Counted from the stretch's first letter, positions 11,771-22,695 are shown. The stretch: 64,000 bases of DNA from Hippophae tibetana (GCA_037013495.1 CM072810.1:20529343-20593342); one strand, 5' to 3'. Notes: generated from the sequence alone by a model not told the origin. Made by a program: numbers and translations.

Positions 11771-12460
11771 AAAATAAAATAAAATAAAATAAAATAAAAT
11801 TGAAAAAGGTAAAAGAAAAGAAAATAAAAATAAAAATTGAAAATTGTTTATATATTTTTTATTTTTAAAAAAATTAAGATTTTAAATAAAAAATTAAAAT
11901 TAAAATTTTATTTATTTATTTTTTATTTAAAATTTATTTAAGTTTTTATTTATTTATTTTTACTATTCATGAACAGTAATTTTATTTTACTATTCATACT
12001 ATTTTAATTATTTTTTTATCTTAATTTTTTTTTAATTTTTTAATTATTTTTATTATTATTTATCTTAAAAAAATTTAATTTTTTTTTCATGAACGGTAAT
12101 TTTATTTTACTATTCATACTATTTTAATTATTTTTTTATCTTAAATTATGTTTTTTTACTATTCATGAACGGTAAATTTTTTTACTATTCATTAATGGTA
12201 ATTTTATTTTACTACTGACGCTATTATAATTAATTTTTTTTTCATGAACGGTAATTTTATTTTACTATTCATACTATTTTAATTATTTTTTTATCTTAAA
12301 TTCTTTTTTTTTACTATTCATGAACGGTAAAAAAATTTTACTTCAAATTTCAAATTTCTAAATTTTTTTTACTATTCACGATATAGTTATTATTATTATT
12401 ATTATTATTTTTAATTTAAATTTTTTTTATTTTTTTTATTTTTTTATCTTATGAAATTTG
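11771..12460. repeat. Low-complexity and short tandem repeats in element B
   Basis: (AAAAT)6 at 11771-11800. Then several imperfect copies of tactattcatgaacggtaa with a shared downstream block near 11960, 12088, 12160, 12242 and 12312, and an ATT repeat near 12390-12410. No coding content. Confidence 0.75.
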
Positions 12461-12559
12461 AAATTTGATTATTTTTTTTAAAACAAAAAAAAATCACAAT
12501 TATTTAAAGTACAAAAATGTTTTTAAAATTTTGATAAATAATTTAAAAATTCTATTCCT

Positions 12560-12577
12560 TCCCCGGCAACGGTGCCA
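12560..12577 (-). promoter_or_regulatory. Duplicated, mutated primer-binding site of element B
   Basis: tccccggcaacggtgcca on the plus strand is the tRNA-Asp 3' end with one change (ggtgcca for ggcgcca). It is exactly 32 bp from the LTR-proximal copy. The repeat unit also includes aaaaacttgatg, that is the first LTR bases, so the LTR edge was duplicated with it. Confidence 0.85.
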
Positions 12578-12591
12578 AAAACTTGATGTCA

Positions 12592-12609
12592 TCCCCGGCA
12601 ACGGCGCCA
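12592..12609 (-). promoter_or_regulatory. Primer-binding site of element B, complementary to tRNA-Asp
   Basis: tccccggcaacggcgcca equals the last 18 nt of plant tRNA-Asp (with CCA after the discriminator). On the minus strand it lies 6 nt after the 5' LTR, the right place to prime minus-strand DNA synthesis. It fixes the element's orientation. Confidence 0.9.
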
Positions 12610-12615
12610 AAAACT

Positions 12616-14398
12616 TGATGAGCGGCCACCGGCATCACCGATTCTTGGCAATACTTTGGTTTTATATTTATAAAACTCTCGCAAGTGCACGAATCATTTC
12701 AAAGAAAATGATAAGTATACTCCCAAGGTCGATCTAAGGAAGGAATGTATGTGGTTTTAATTTATTATTCAAACTTTTAAAAACGAAATTAAATCCTAAA
12801 CATCCTCTCACCATATTTTGGGGTTTTGTGTTTTAATCTACTTACAAAAAAATAAACATAGATTCAATAAATATTTATGCAAATTTTATCTTTTATAATA
12901 GTGGAGTATTTATGGATATAATAACTAAGTTAATTATGCTTGCTCATATTATTTAGGTTATTAAATATATGAATTAATATTTATTGATTCTCCCTTTTTT
13001 GTATGAATACCACCTTTGGTGGGGTTAGATATTCTTTGTTAACTAAACAAATCAATTAACACCTATGGGTGAGGTTGAGAACTAATTTGGTTAATTAAAT
13101 TAATTCCTTTTTCTAAGAGATTGAAAATGAACCATTTAAATGCCACATTTGGTAGGGTTAGATAGTTTAAACTCTATTCAAGGTGTTCAAATTAAACCTA
13201 AGAATTTAGTTATCCGATTACTAACTTTCAAGTTTTAAAACCACTACTGAAAACATGTTGTCAATACATTTTCAGATAATAATTCTTATAAAAACTTTTG
13301 AAATAGAGCTTCACTCTAACTACCGGGTGATTGTACCAACAAATAAAAGAGCACTACTCTAAATCAAACCGGATAACTAAACCTTAAAATCTAATTTTCA
13401 AGTTTAAGTTTGTAATGAAAAATAATATAATTCTCTCTAACATTCTTAATATAAAATCTTGAATAAAAACAAAATCAATTAATTTTAGAGATTTCCACCT
13501 ATTTAATATTTCGCAAGCATAACAACGTTAATATTACATCATGTTTACTAACAACTAGCAGAGTTAAATTTAATCACAGACAAATTAAATATAACATGTA
13601 AGAATAAAGCATAAAAAATAATTGTAAAGAAAATAAAATCCTTATAGAACTTCGATGCTATTCCCGTTGCTGGAAAACCTCCAAGCGGAATTTGCACTCC
13701 CATTTATTGAATCAAAAAGCTAATAAATTACAAAAAAAAACATAACTAGTTCTTCCCAAAAAGGGAAGAACTCTAAAACTAAGAGAAATTAACTAAGAAA
13801 AGCTAAAAACTAAGAAAAACTAAAAAATCTAAGAAAAAAGATAAAGAAAGAGAGAAGAGAATGTGTTTTGAGGTGTATTTAGAAGTGAAGAGAAGGGGGT
13901 ATTTATAGGTGAGGATGGGGAGAAAAAGTGAGTGAAAAAATGTTAAAAATTGTGAAAATGCGGAGTGGAATTGCTGACGTCATGGGGCGGAGGGCAGGTG
14001 CTACGCGCACGAGTGTGCGTGGATCTGGAGCAAGGCGCGCGCGGGAGTGGGAAGCTGCACGCGCGGCTGGGCGTTGGCGCGGGCGGGGCTCGGCGCGGCT
14101 GTGCGATTTTCTCCGTTTTGACATTTTTGACCCTTTTGACCCATTTTGTCCAATTTTTCTATTTTTGTTGACCTTTCCCCATTTATTTATTAATATATTT
14201 GTGATGTATTGCTTCTAGTATTCCTTTTTGATTCTTTATGTTTTTAATCGAAAATACCTGAAAAATAATAAAAATACCCGTGATTCCGAAAAAGATAAAT
14301 TTATATAAATATATGATAAAACATATAAATATATATATTTTTAATCAATTAATGTGCATAAAATCATGGTAATTTTAGTGTTTTTTAAGCACTCATCA
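12616..14398 (-). repeat. Element B 5' LTR
   Basis: 1783 bp, homologous to 6669-8525 end to end. Minus-strand TATA at 13901-13907. A GC-rich block at 13978-14112 is shorter than in the other LTR. It abuts the primer-binding site on its internal side. Confidence 0.9.
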
Positions 14399-14403
14399 GA
14401 TCC

Positions 14404-15384
14404 TACGATGGCCCTAGGCATAAAGGAAAATGACATAGCAAAGAGAGAGTTACCCTTGGTAGGATTTAACAGTAGCACCACTTACACAATCAAAAATATG
14501 GTGTTACTAGTCATGGCATAGGGATCTATAGTGATAACCAACTTTGTGGTAATTGATGTACCAGTACACTACAATGCCATCTTGGGTAAACCGTGCATAC
14601 ACAAGATGAAAGCGTTCTACCAAGTCATTAAATACCCAATTGAGGAGGGCATAAAGGAAACAAGGGGGACCAAGAAAAGGCCAAAATTTGTTATAACACC
14701 ACTATGAAATGGACCATTCTTAAGTAGCATTCATAGCATAGGCCTTTATATAAAAGGTCGGGAGGTATATGTCTAACAAAGTCGATTAACACAAATGAAG
14801 TATAAGATTTACCAATAAGGGATAAGGAGGAAGATCACTCTCTAAAGTTGAACACAGACTTGTTAATGGAGGTGAGGGAGTACCTATCTCATTTCCTAAA
14901 AGAGAATCCTAACGTATTTGTGTGGAGGCTTGCAGAGATTATTAGATAGGTAAACTACCCCTCTTGATTGTCAAATGTGGTGCTAGTGAAGAAGTCTTGT
15001 GGATCACCCCGTACATGCATGGCCTTCACAGACTTGAATGATGCATGTCTAAAGGATTATTTCCCCTTCCAAGTATTGATCAACTGGTTGATGCCACCAC
15101 CGATTTTGGCTTGATGAGTTTTTTGGATGCATATTCTAGTTATCATTATATTAGAATGCACCTAGTGGACGAGGAGAACACATCTTTTATCATTGAGGAA
15201 GGGTTCTTCTACTACACCAGAATTCCATTCGGGTTACAGAATGCAAGGGCTACCTATCAATGCCTTGTCAATAAGATGTTTGCAAACTAGCTGGGAAGAA
15301 ATCTTGAGGTACACATCGATGACATGGTGGTAAAATTAGCACAACCTGAAAATCACATCAAGGACTTGAAGGAAATATTCTCCA
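14404..15384 (+). pseudogene. Element A protease-to-RT region
   Basis: Continuation of the frame cut at 6668. The protease/linker part is heavily decayed but spells fragments typical of Tat elements (tacaatgccatcttgggtaaa encodes YNAILGK). RT begins near 15000: FTDLND, YFPLPSIDQLVDAT, FLDAYSSYHYIRMH, SFIIEEGFFYY, PFGLQNARATYQCLVNKMF, then HIDDM in place of the usual YVDDM catalytic motif (about 15310-15330). It stops abruptly at LKEIFS near 15384 where element C begins, leaving out the RT thumb and most of RNase H. In-frame stops are present. Confidence 0.85.
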
Positions 15385-15637
15385 TAGAGAATGAAGTTCT
15401 TCCTCCAAACTTAAATTACACATTGTTCCCAATGTGCACATATAAATATGAAAAGGTAAAGGGAAAGAAAACTCCCTTAGTCTTTGCATACCATATCTAT
15501 CGTCGAAATTCTCATTATTTTTGCGCCATTTCTCTCCACATTTATTCATCTATAAAACAAAAACAATAAAAAAATAAGTAAAATAACGTTGGGTTGCCTC
15601 CCAATCAGCGTCACATTTAACGTCCTTGATTGGAAGA
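15385..15637 (-). other. Element C 3' untranslated region
   Basis: On the minus strand it contains the typical Athila 3' UTR landmarks: gattgggaggcaaccca (about 15588-15604) and later gcacattgggaacaatgtg followed by taatttaagtttggagg near 15400-15440. The open frames on either strand here are not genes. Confidence 0.6.
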
Positions 15638-15830
15638 TCATATCACGTCATAAGGCACATCCCTTTGTGTCCATTTACTTTTGAGTTTGCCTGTTAATAG
15701 TTTGAGTCTTGATTTGATCAATAATGCTTTATGTTCCAGTTTGCAAACACAATGCTCAATTATTTTCTCATGCCATATTTTTGTTTTCTTTTTGAACTTT
15801 TTGGAATTCTTATAAGCACTCCACCACAAC
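15638..15830 (-). pseudogene. Element C integrase C-terminal scrap
   Basis: About 60 codons on the minus strand with motifs KKTKIWHEKII and SRLKLLTGKLKSKW, which match the end of Athila integrase (the block before the chromodomain-like GPF motif). The catalytic DDE core is missing. The upstream junction joins it to the spacer after protease, so a deletion removed RT, RNase H and most of integrase. Confidence 0.75.
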
Positions 15831-17028
15831 TAATCCAATTTATGTATTTCTAACAACTTTTTCACGTCTCCATTAGACTCTTTAACTTTCATACTTGACT
15901 GGGGTTGGAAGGGTAAAAGTGTGAGGTCTAAACTTGGTGGCTCTTCAATTGATGGTTTGAGCTTAGATCCTATCTCAAAATTTTCCACAATCGCCTTTGA
16001 TACACACATAGGAGGTATGTCCTCCAAAAAGTTCACATAGTCCACAATATCAACCTATGATTTCATACTTTCAATGTTAAAATAAATTAAGTAGCTTTCT
16101 GGTGAGTTTATGTCCTTATTCATAGCATCATGTGTGACAGTTTTAAGTGTAGACGACTCAACAGATTCTTTTAAGTTTTCACCACATTCAATAACATTTA
16201 CCTTTAAGCATTTATTAGCACTATCAATGTTAGGGGGTTCAGATGCTTTAAAAACTTTAAACATTACTTGTTCATCTTGCACTCTCATTGTAAGTTCACA
16301 TTTTTGTACATCGATGAGTGCTAGTTCTTCCTGTTGCAAAGAATGAATGACCAAGTATGATAGGAATGTCATGGTTCTATTCCATGTCTAGTATAATGAA
16401 GTCCGCCGGAAAGATGAATTTGTCTACTTTTACTATAAAATCTTCTACCACACCCCGAGGTCTCTTAATTGATCTATATGCCATTTGTAATGTTATTAAA
16501 GTAGGTTTGGCTTTTCCAACCCAATCTCTTGAAGACCGATAATGGCATGAGAATAATGCTTGAACCCAAGTCACATAGTGCCTTGCCAAAATAGATATTC
16601 CCAATAGTGCAAGGGATGTCAAAACTATTTGGATCTTTCAGTTTTTGTGGTAGTTTTCTATTAAGGATGGCACTACAACCTTCATTCAAGGTTATTGTTT
16701 CATGATCTCCAAGCCTCCTTTACTTTGATAGTATATCCTTCATGAACTTGGCATAAGATGACATTTGTTCAAGTGCCTCTACAAATGGTATGTTTATGTG
16801 CAATTTCTTGAAGACTTCTAGAAATTTTGAAAACTGCGTATATGAATTTTTATTTTGCAATCTTTGAGGTAAAGGAATAGTGGATTTATAGATATTGCTC
16901 TTTCATGGATTCAGCCCTTCCAGCGTAGGTATTGCATATTCATTTATAGCTTTATCTCTATCATCCATTAAAAACATTTGATTGTTCAAGTTTAGCTCAG
17001 TATTGTTTATGTTTAATGGATTAGCCAT
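15831..17028 (-). pseudogene. Element C gag start joined to protease
   Basis: An ATG at 17028 opens a short gag N-terminus (INEYAIPTLEGLNP). After a stop it passes directly to the linker before protease (QFSKFLEVFKKLHINIPFVE) with almost all of gag deleted. Protease is the best-kept part: DIPCTIGNIYFGKALCDLGS, with the catalytic D and G in LCDLGSS at about 16575-16600, then ILMPLSVFKRLG, VEDFIVKVDKFIFPADFIIL and ALIDVQKCELTMRVQDEQVM. The C-terminal spacer contains IEEPPSLDLTLLP. Known role of the family: aspartic protease that cuts the Gag-Pol polyprotein. The frame is broken in at least two places. Confidence 0.8.
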
Positions 17029-17309
17029 TTCTTCCTCTTGGGTGACCTTTTGTTTTCTAATTGATCTCAAAGTACACTCAATTTGAAGATCTAAAGGTAA
17101 GATTTCTCCCTCACAAACTTTGCTATTGAAATAGACTCAATTATGTTTCTATAATACTAAAGAAGATTTCTAAATAAAAACTAAATAAATAAATAAATAA
17201 ATAAAATAAATTAACTAAAATAAATAAAGAAATAAGTCATTAAAAATTAACTTAAAATTAAAGTAAAGAAAAATAAAAGTTAAAAAAAATTAATTTCTAA
17301 TACTTATAA

Positions 17310-17327
17310 TCCTAGGCAATGGTGCCA
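17310..17327 (-). promoter_or_regulatory. Decayed tRNA-Asp primer-binding site of element C
   Basis: tcctaggcaatggtgcca differs from the perfect tRNA-Asp match (12592-12609) at four places, all C-to-T or G-to-A type changes. It lies 6 bp from the LTR edge at 17334. Confidence 0.75.
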
Positions 17328-17333
17328 AAAACT

Positions 17334-18243
17334 TGATTGCCAAAACACGAAGTGTGTGCAATGAATACGCAAGTATACGTATCACAACAAATAATATAAT
17401 GATAAGAACCGATCATTCCTATAGATATTATTTTTTTAGAAACTAATTTTTAAAACTAAAAAAATAAAAAATCAATTTTTATTGTGTTTTTTATATTTTA
17501 TGAAAGCAAAATTAAAATACTAAAAGTAAATAGCAATAATTAATTAAATAAGATTTAGTATCTAAAATATATATATGAGAAAATATCTACGAATACTTAA
17601 TCCCCTAATTTTCTAAACATGAGAATCGCAAAAATCCTCAAATATAAATTATCAATTAATTACATGATCAATTGAATCTAACTTAGCATATATTCCTCTC
17701 TCAAGTAAACTACACATCATATAGTAATTAATTTAATCACACTCTCATTCCAATTAAATGGCATACTACTCATTAAGTTCATAAATTATGGATCACATAT
17801 ATAAGAATCATACATCTCTACCTATAAACTATGCATGTTATTTAATCCAGACAAATAATTAAATAATTCTTTCAAATCTATTTAATTATCTCTATAGATA
17901 AATTGTTGGTCAACAATTAATAACATAAAAATCAGATTAAATAATATAATTAAATTATAATTATAATTGGGATAAAATATTATATCATCACATGGTGAAA
18001 ATTGGGTTCATAAGATTCCTAGATTAATAAATTAACTACACATAATTGTGTTCATAAAGCTCATATTTTTCATAAAGAAAGACATAAGAATTGAAAAGGA
18101 AAAGAGTAGAAGGAAAAATACAATCAATCTCTTTAATTTTAGTGTTAATCTCCTCTTGAATCTCCAACAAAATTGTGTGCCCTCTTGAAATATTTTGTAT
18201 TTTTCTCTTTTTAGCTCTAAAAACTGACCAAAATTATGCTAAT
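17334..18243 (-). repeat. Element C 5' LTR, inner part
   Basis: Begins tgattgccaaaacacgaag, homologous to 1-1087 (reverse complement) and to D. It stops at ctaat (18239-18243), the target duplicated by D, and continues at 19458. Confidence 0.85.
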
Positions 18244-19457
18244 TGATTGTCACACACGAATTGTGTGCAATGATTACGCAAGTGTACGTATCACAACAAG
18301 TGATATAATGATAAGGAAAGATCACTCCCATAGAGATTATTTTATTATAAACTAATTTTTAAAACAAAAAAAAATCAATTTTTTTGTGTTTTAATATTTT
18401 AAGAAAGTAAAATGAAAATAACAAAAAGTAAGTAGCAATAATTAATTAAATCAAATTTGATAACTAAAAAGATATATTATAAATTATCCAGGAATACTTA
18501 ATCCCCCAATTTTCTAAACATGCGAATCACTAAATTCCCCCAATATAATTATCAATTAATTACATGATCAATTGACTACATGTAATTTTGTTTATAAAGC
18601 TCATATTTTTCATAAGAAAGACATAAAAATTGGTAAAGAAAAGAATAAAAGAAGAAATACAATCAATCTCTTGAATTGTAGTGTTAATCTTCTCTTGAAT
18701 TTCCACCAAAACTTTGTCCTCTCTTGAATTTTTCTGTATTTTACTCTCTTTTTAGCTCTAAAAACTGACCAAAATTATGCTAATGATGGCCACTTAGGGT
18801 TTATGGAGTGATTAGGTGCTTAAATATTGCTTAAGTACGATCTGGACCATCATATCAGCTTCAGATCAAGGGCTAAGATCAAAACAAACAAAACTGACAA
18901 TGCTAGCCAATCACAGCGTGACACGTTGCACAAGGAATTCACTGGGTGAATTAGTGAGTGACACATGACAGGAGAGACTGGTCAGAGTCAATTCTTGCTA
19001 AGTTAGTGCCACATGGCAAGATGTGATTCACAAAAATAGATGGCGTGATGCATGGGTGGAACACGATGAGCAATCGACTGTCGACACATGGTAGAGAAGT
19101 TTTACCACACTCTAAACCGGATTAAACACCAAGTTGACATGTGGCATGCAGTTCATCCTTCTCACACGCTACGTATCGTGACTTGTTGTCGTTGTTTTCT
19201 TGGCTTGCCTAGTTAGCTCCTCTGCTTACGTGGCAATCCATGTGGCAACTTTTAATTGGCCCTATTTTTAAAATTAAAAAAAAATCCATAAAAAATCCAA
19301 AACAAATCCCAAAAAATTACAAAAATTATGTTCTCACCCCTTTTCACTAAAAAGTTTATATTTTAAAATTTTTAGACCCAAAAATACTATTTATTAAATA
19401 AAAAAGTAAATATTTAGTAAAAAGTGCACTAATGACTCTACTTTCATAGAGTCATCA
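18244..19457 (-). repeat. Solo LTR D inserted in the LTR of C
   Basis: 1214 bp, termini tgattgtcac and gagtcatca, flanked by a perfect 5-bp duplication ctaat (18239-18243 and 19458-19462). It has no internal region, so it is a solo LTR left by recombination between two LTRs. It belongs to the same family as C and lacks about 0.5 kb that C has (break near 18575-18585). Confidence 0.9.
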
Positions 19458-20134
19458 CTAATGACGATGCCTTAGGGTTTATGGGGTGATTAGGGGCTTA
19501 AATATAGCTTAGGTGCAATTTGGACCATCAAATCAACTTCAGATCAAGGGTTGTGATCAAAATAAGAAAAATGTACAATTCTAGCCAATCAAAGCGCGAC
19601 ATATGTCACATGGAATTTACTAAGAAAATCAGAGCGTGACGTATGGTAGGGGAGACTGGTCAAAGTCAATGCTCGATGATTCAATGTCACTCGGTGTTAC
19701 TTGATTCACAGAAATGGATGACATGGTGTACATGTGCAACATGGGGAGAAATGGCATGGAAATATGTGAGAGGGTGGGTTGACCAATCTCCAAACTCAAA
19801 TTGAACACCATACTAACATGTGACACGCGATTTGTCCTCTTCACATACGGCATAACGTGATTCGCTATCCCTGCTTGCGTTCCATCTATATGGTTTCCCA
19901 ATCATCTTCTATGCTTGCATGGTAGGCTAGGTGGTAACTCCTAATTGGCTTTACGTTAAAAATTCATAAAAAATGCATAAAAATTCCAAAAAAATCCAAA
20001 AACAATATTTTCACCTCTTTTCACTAAAAAGTTTATATTTTAATATTTTTTCTATAAAAATACTATTTATTGAATAAAATAAGTAAATATTAAATAAAAA
20101 AGTATGCTAATGACTCTAATTCATATAGTCATCA
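19458..20134 (-). repeat. Element C 5' LTR, outer part
   Basis: Continues the LTR interrupted at 18243 (gctaatgacgatgccttagggttta against gctaatgatggccacttaggg in D) and ends atagtcatca at 20134. After it, element A's RNase H tail resumes. Confidence 0.85.
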
Positions 20135-20985
20135 TGCTCGAAATTTGCCAACTATGAGATCAAGCATAAATCCAGGAATGAGAATGGTCATACTGATTCT
20201 TTGTTCATACTAGCCTTTGTGCATGATGCGAGCCATACTCGGGTGGTATTAGTAATGATCTCGAAATAGGCCCGCTTGGAGAAGGCTAAAAAAATAGTCA
20301 AGAGCGTGGAGATTTCCATAAGCTTATAGTTCACCCTGAACTTTGACTTCTTGAAAAGGGGAGACCTATATAAGGACTAGAATCTTATAGTGCCACTCAA
20401 TTTCGTATTATGCACAAGCCAATGGTCAGGTCGAATCTTCTAAAAATTTGATCATCACCTTGGTAAATAAAAGGTTGGAGGGCACTAAAGGAATATGGGT
20501 TGAAGAGCTACCTATAGTGTTATGGGCTATCAGGACTAGCCCCCAAGAAAGCACTAATGAGACACCTTTTTCGCTAGTATATGGGGCTGAGGTTGTGATA
20601 CCAATCAAGATTACTGTGCCTATTGTAAGATCAGCCGTAATCAAGGACCAAAACACCATAAGGAAAGCATTTGAGTTGAACCTTGTAGAGGAAAGGAGGG
20701 ATGAAGCCTTGAGAAGGATAGTCAAGCAAAAATGAAGAGTAACATACTATTACAACAAGGCTATGCATTTCAAAGATTTTGCCATAGGTGATTGGGTTCT
20801 CAGAAAGGTCTTCCTCAACAAGAAAGAATGGATGGCCAACAAGCTGGGAGAAAATTGGGTAGGCCCTTAGCAGTTAGCCAAAATGACTCCAATATGGGCC
20901 TATTTATTGAAAAGTATTGAGCTAGTTGAGGATAATGCAAGTTGGAATGCCCAACACTTGAAAAAGTATTAGTTCTAGTGAACTT
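20135..20985 (+). pseudogene. Element A RNase H tail and integrase C-terminal half
   Basis: From about 20150 the plus strand encodes KFANYEIKHKSRNENGHTDS, the RNase H C-terminus. A deletion then leads to integrase at about 20410: NGQVESS, VEELPIVLWAIRTSPQEST, ETPFSLVYGAEVVIP, RVTYYYNKA, FAIGDWVLRKVFLNKKEW, GENWVGP, ASWNAQHLKKY. This is the part after the second catalytic Asp; the Glu of the DDE triad would sit in the NGQVES segment (E present). The zinc-binding N-terminus and first Asp are missing. The frame is open from 20448 to 20735 and is then broken by stops. Role in intact copies: insertion of cDNA into the genome. Confidence 0.85.
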
Positions 20986-21068
20986 TAATTTGTCATACTC
21001 ATGTATTGATCTTGAATATATATGAAGAAACTATTTACAAGTGATGATTCTATCGATATTATGTGTAA

Positions 21069-22076
21069 AGACTTCATCACCTCAATTATAGACCAGGTAG
21101 AATGCTCTCCTTCAAAGAAAGAGTTGATCACCTCGGTCACAGACCATGTAGAACACTATCCTCAAAAAGGGTTGATTACCTCGATCACAAACCAAGTAGA
21201 ATGCTCTCCCCAAGAAATACTTGATGACCTCAGTCCCAAACTAGGTAGAATGCTCTTCCCAAGAAAGAACTGATCACATTGGTCACACACTAGGTGTAAC
21301 ATTCCCCTCAAAAAGAGCTGATCACCTTGATCATTGATGAGGTAGAACATTATCCATCAAAGGGTTTATCACCTTGGTCATAGACCAAGTAGAACATCCT
21401 CAGAAAAAGAGTTGATCACCTCGGTCATAAACTAGGTATAACACTCTCCTAAAAAATATTTAATCACCTTGGTCACAGACTAGGTAGAATGCTCTCTCTA
21501 AGAAATAATTGATCACCTTAGTCATAGACTAGGTAGAACACTCCCCTTAAAAATAATTAATCACCTTGGTTACAAACTAAGTACAACGTTCTCCCTTAAA
21601 TAGTTGATCACCTTAGTCATAAACCAGGTAGAACATTCCCACAAAAAGATTTGATCACCTCAGTTACAAACCAGGTAGAACGCTCCCTTCAAAAAGAGTT
21701 GATCACCTCAGTCACAGACTAGGTAGAATATTCCCACATAAAGAGTTGATCACCTTGATCACAGAATAGGTCTAAGTACAATGTTCTCCCTTAAATAGTT
21801 GATCACCTTAGTCATAAACCAAGTAGAACATTCCCATAAAAAGATTTGATCACCTCGGTTACAAACCAGGTAGAAGGCTCCCTTCAAAAAGAGTTGATCA
21901 CCTTAGTCAAAAACTAGGTAGAATATTACCACATAAAGAGTTGATCACCTTGATCACAGACTAGGTAGAATTCTCCCCTCAAAATGAGTTAATCAACTTG
22001 GTCACAGATAAGGTAGAATGCTTTCCTCAAGAAAGAGTTGATCACCTCAGTCATAGACTAGGTAAAGTACTCTTGC
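21069..22076 (+). repeat. Tandem-repeat block after integrase of element A
   Basis: About 21 imperfect units of 46-49 bp on the theme ttgatcacctcggtcacaga followed by ccaggtagaacgctctcc and an A-rich spacer. A higher-order copy is visible: the segment from gtacaacgttctccctt (21581) is repeated at 21776 (gtacaatgttctccctt), 195 bp away, i.e. four units. Tandem repeats in this 3' position are known for Tat/Ogre-type elements. The open frame at 21022-21273 is a by-product of the repeat. Confidence 0.9.
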
Positions 22077-22159
22077 CACCAAAAATAAATTACATTAATC
22101 GAGCATCACAAGTTCATCTTATTAAAAGAGAAGTTTATTACTCGAGCTTGTAAGGCTTT

Positions 22160-22695
22160 CAAATTTTTTTAATGAAGAGCTTGGTGCCCCAAAAGGTTAA
22201 AAGTTCTTCAAACGTTTGGATGCACAACTAGTGTCCAGGTTGTTTGTATCCTTCACTAAGAGCATCAACTTGGCTTGAATCTTGAAAATTTTCTTGTGAA
22301 TATTGACCCACATTTCATTAGAGGCTAAGCTCAATTTGAGTACAGAATGTTCCAATTCCTCAGCAACACTCATCACTTTGAGGAAGACCCCATCTGATCA
22401 TTTTATATAGAATTTTTACTAATATGACTCCCTATTAATGAGTTTGTGATAGCTGTTCCTTGCAAGAGGTGACCTCACACTTGGTCTCTTTAGAAAGGGA
22501 AAGCCTATCCTTGAGCTTCGACAATTTTATCCCTAATTTCTCTACCTTGGTCTTAAGCCTACCATTCTCCAATTTTAAAGCTCGAGTTGAATATCTATTT
22601 GCTTGGTTAGAATCTATAAGGTTCCCATAAGAAAGATGGAGAAATATTTTCAATTGCTTTAAGCAAAAGGAAACGATGTCTGAATTGTATAGCAC
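22160..22695 (-). pseudogene. Element A: second antisense coiled-coil ORF
   Basis: On the minus strand, opposite to pol, an ATG at 22695 opens an 86-codon frame with heptad-like spacing (ALKLENGRLKTKVEKLGIKL, SKLKDRLSLSKETK). Beyond its stop, other frames show further helical fragments (AEELEHSVLKLSL). It lies downstream of the main antisense ORF stop at 22993 and may be a 3' exon or a separate reading frame. I do not recognise a family; function unknown. Confidence 0.4.

Larger units (their letters stand above)
8538..12591 (-). other. Element B internal non-coding core
   Basis: About 4 kb of very AT-rich DNA without any recognisable gag or pol domain. It contains a 400-bp tandem duplication (10140-10935), a short-period minisatellite (11390-11730), (AAAAT)n and an imperfect repeat built on 'tactattcatgaacggtaa' (about 11960-12340). 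Short motifs such as ggttgcctcccatcgagcgc (10903-10922) read on the minus strand as the GGGAGGCAACC block seen in Athila-type 3' UTRs, which points to descent from an Athila element that lost its genes. F (48117-49941) carries the homologous left part. Confidence 0.75.
6669..14398 (-). mobile_element. Element B: non-autonomous LARD-like Athila relative with two ~1.8-kb LTRs
   Basis: Two directly repeated LTRs (6669-8525 and 12616-14398) both begin tgatgagcg and end cactcatca on the plus strand. Next to the right LTR lies the complement of a tRNA-Asp primer site (12592-12609), which sets the transcription direction as minus. The flanks are gattc (6664-6668) and gatcc (14399-14403), a 5-bp target-site duplication with one mismatch, and element A's protease reading continues across it. 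The 4-kb core contains no protein-coding signature, as in LARD elements. The LTRs differ by scattered substitutions and one ~75-bp indel in their GC-rich part. Confidence 0.9.
15385..20134 (-). mobile_element. Element C: collapsed Athila-like element
   Basis: On the minus strand the order is 5' LTR (17334-18243 plus 19458-20134, split by D), primer site (17310-17327), a gag start, protease, an integrase C-terminal scrap and a 3' UTR block. RT, RNase H and most of integrase are missing, and the 3' LTR is absent: the element runs straight into A's RT at about 15384. A deletion spanning C's 3' end and part of A's pol explains both losses. LTR termini are TGATGACTC and ATCA. Confidence 0.8.

Noticed and set aside
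12560-12609. Pair of tRNA-Asp gene fragments
   Set aside because: Only the last 18 nt of the tRNA match, at the LTR edge. These are primer-binding sites, not tRNA genes.
20426-20725. 99-codon minus-strand frame
   Set aside because: Shadow of the integrase frame on the plus strand (20448-20735), which has clear motifs.
21069-22076. CRISPR-like array
   Set aside because: The repeats are contiguous degenerate units without unique spacers, inside a plant retrotransposon.
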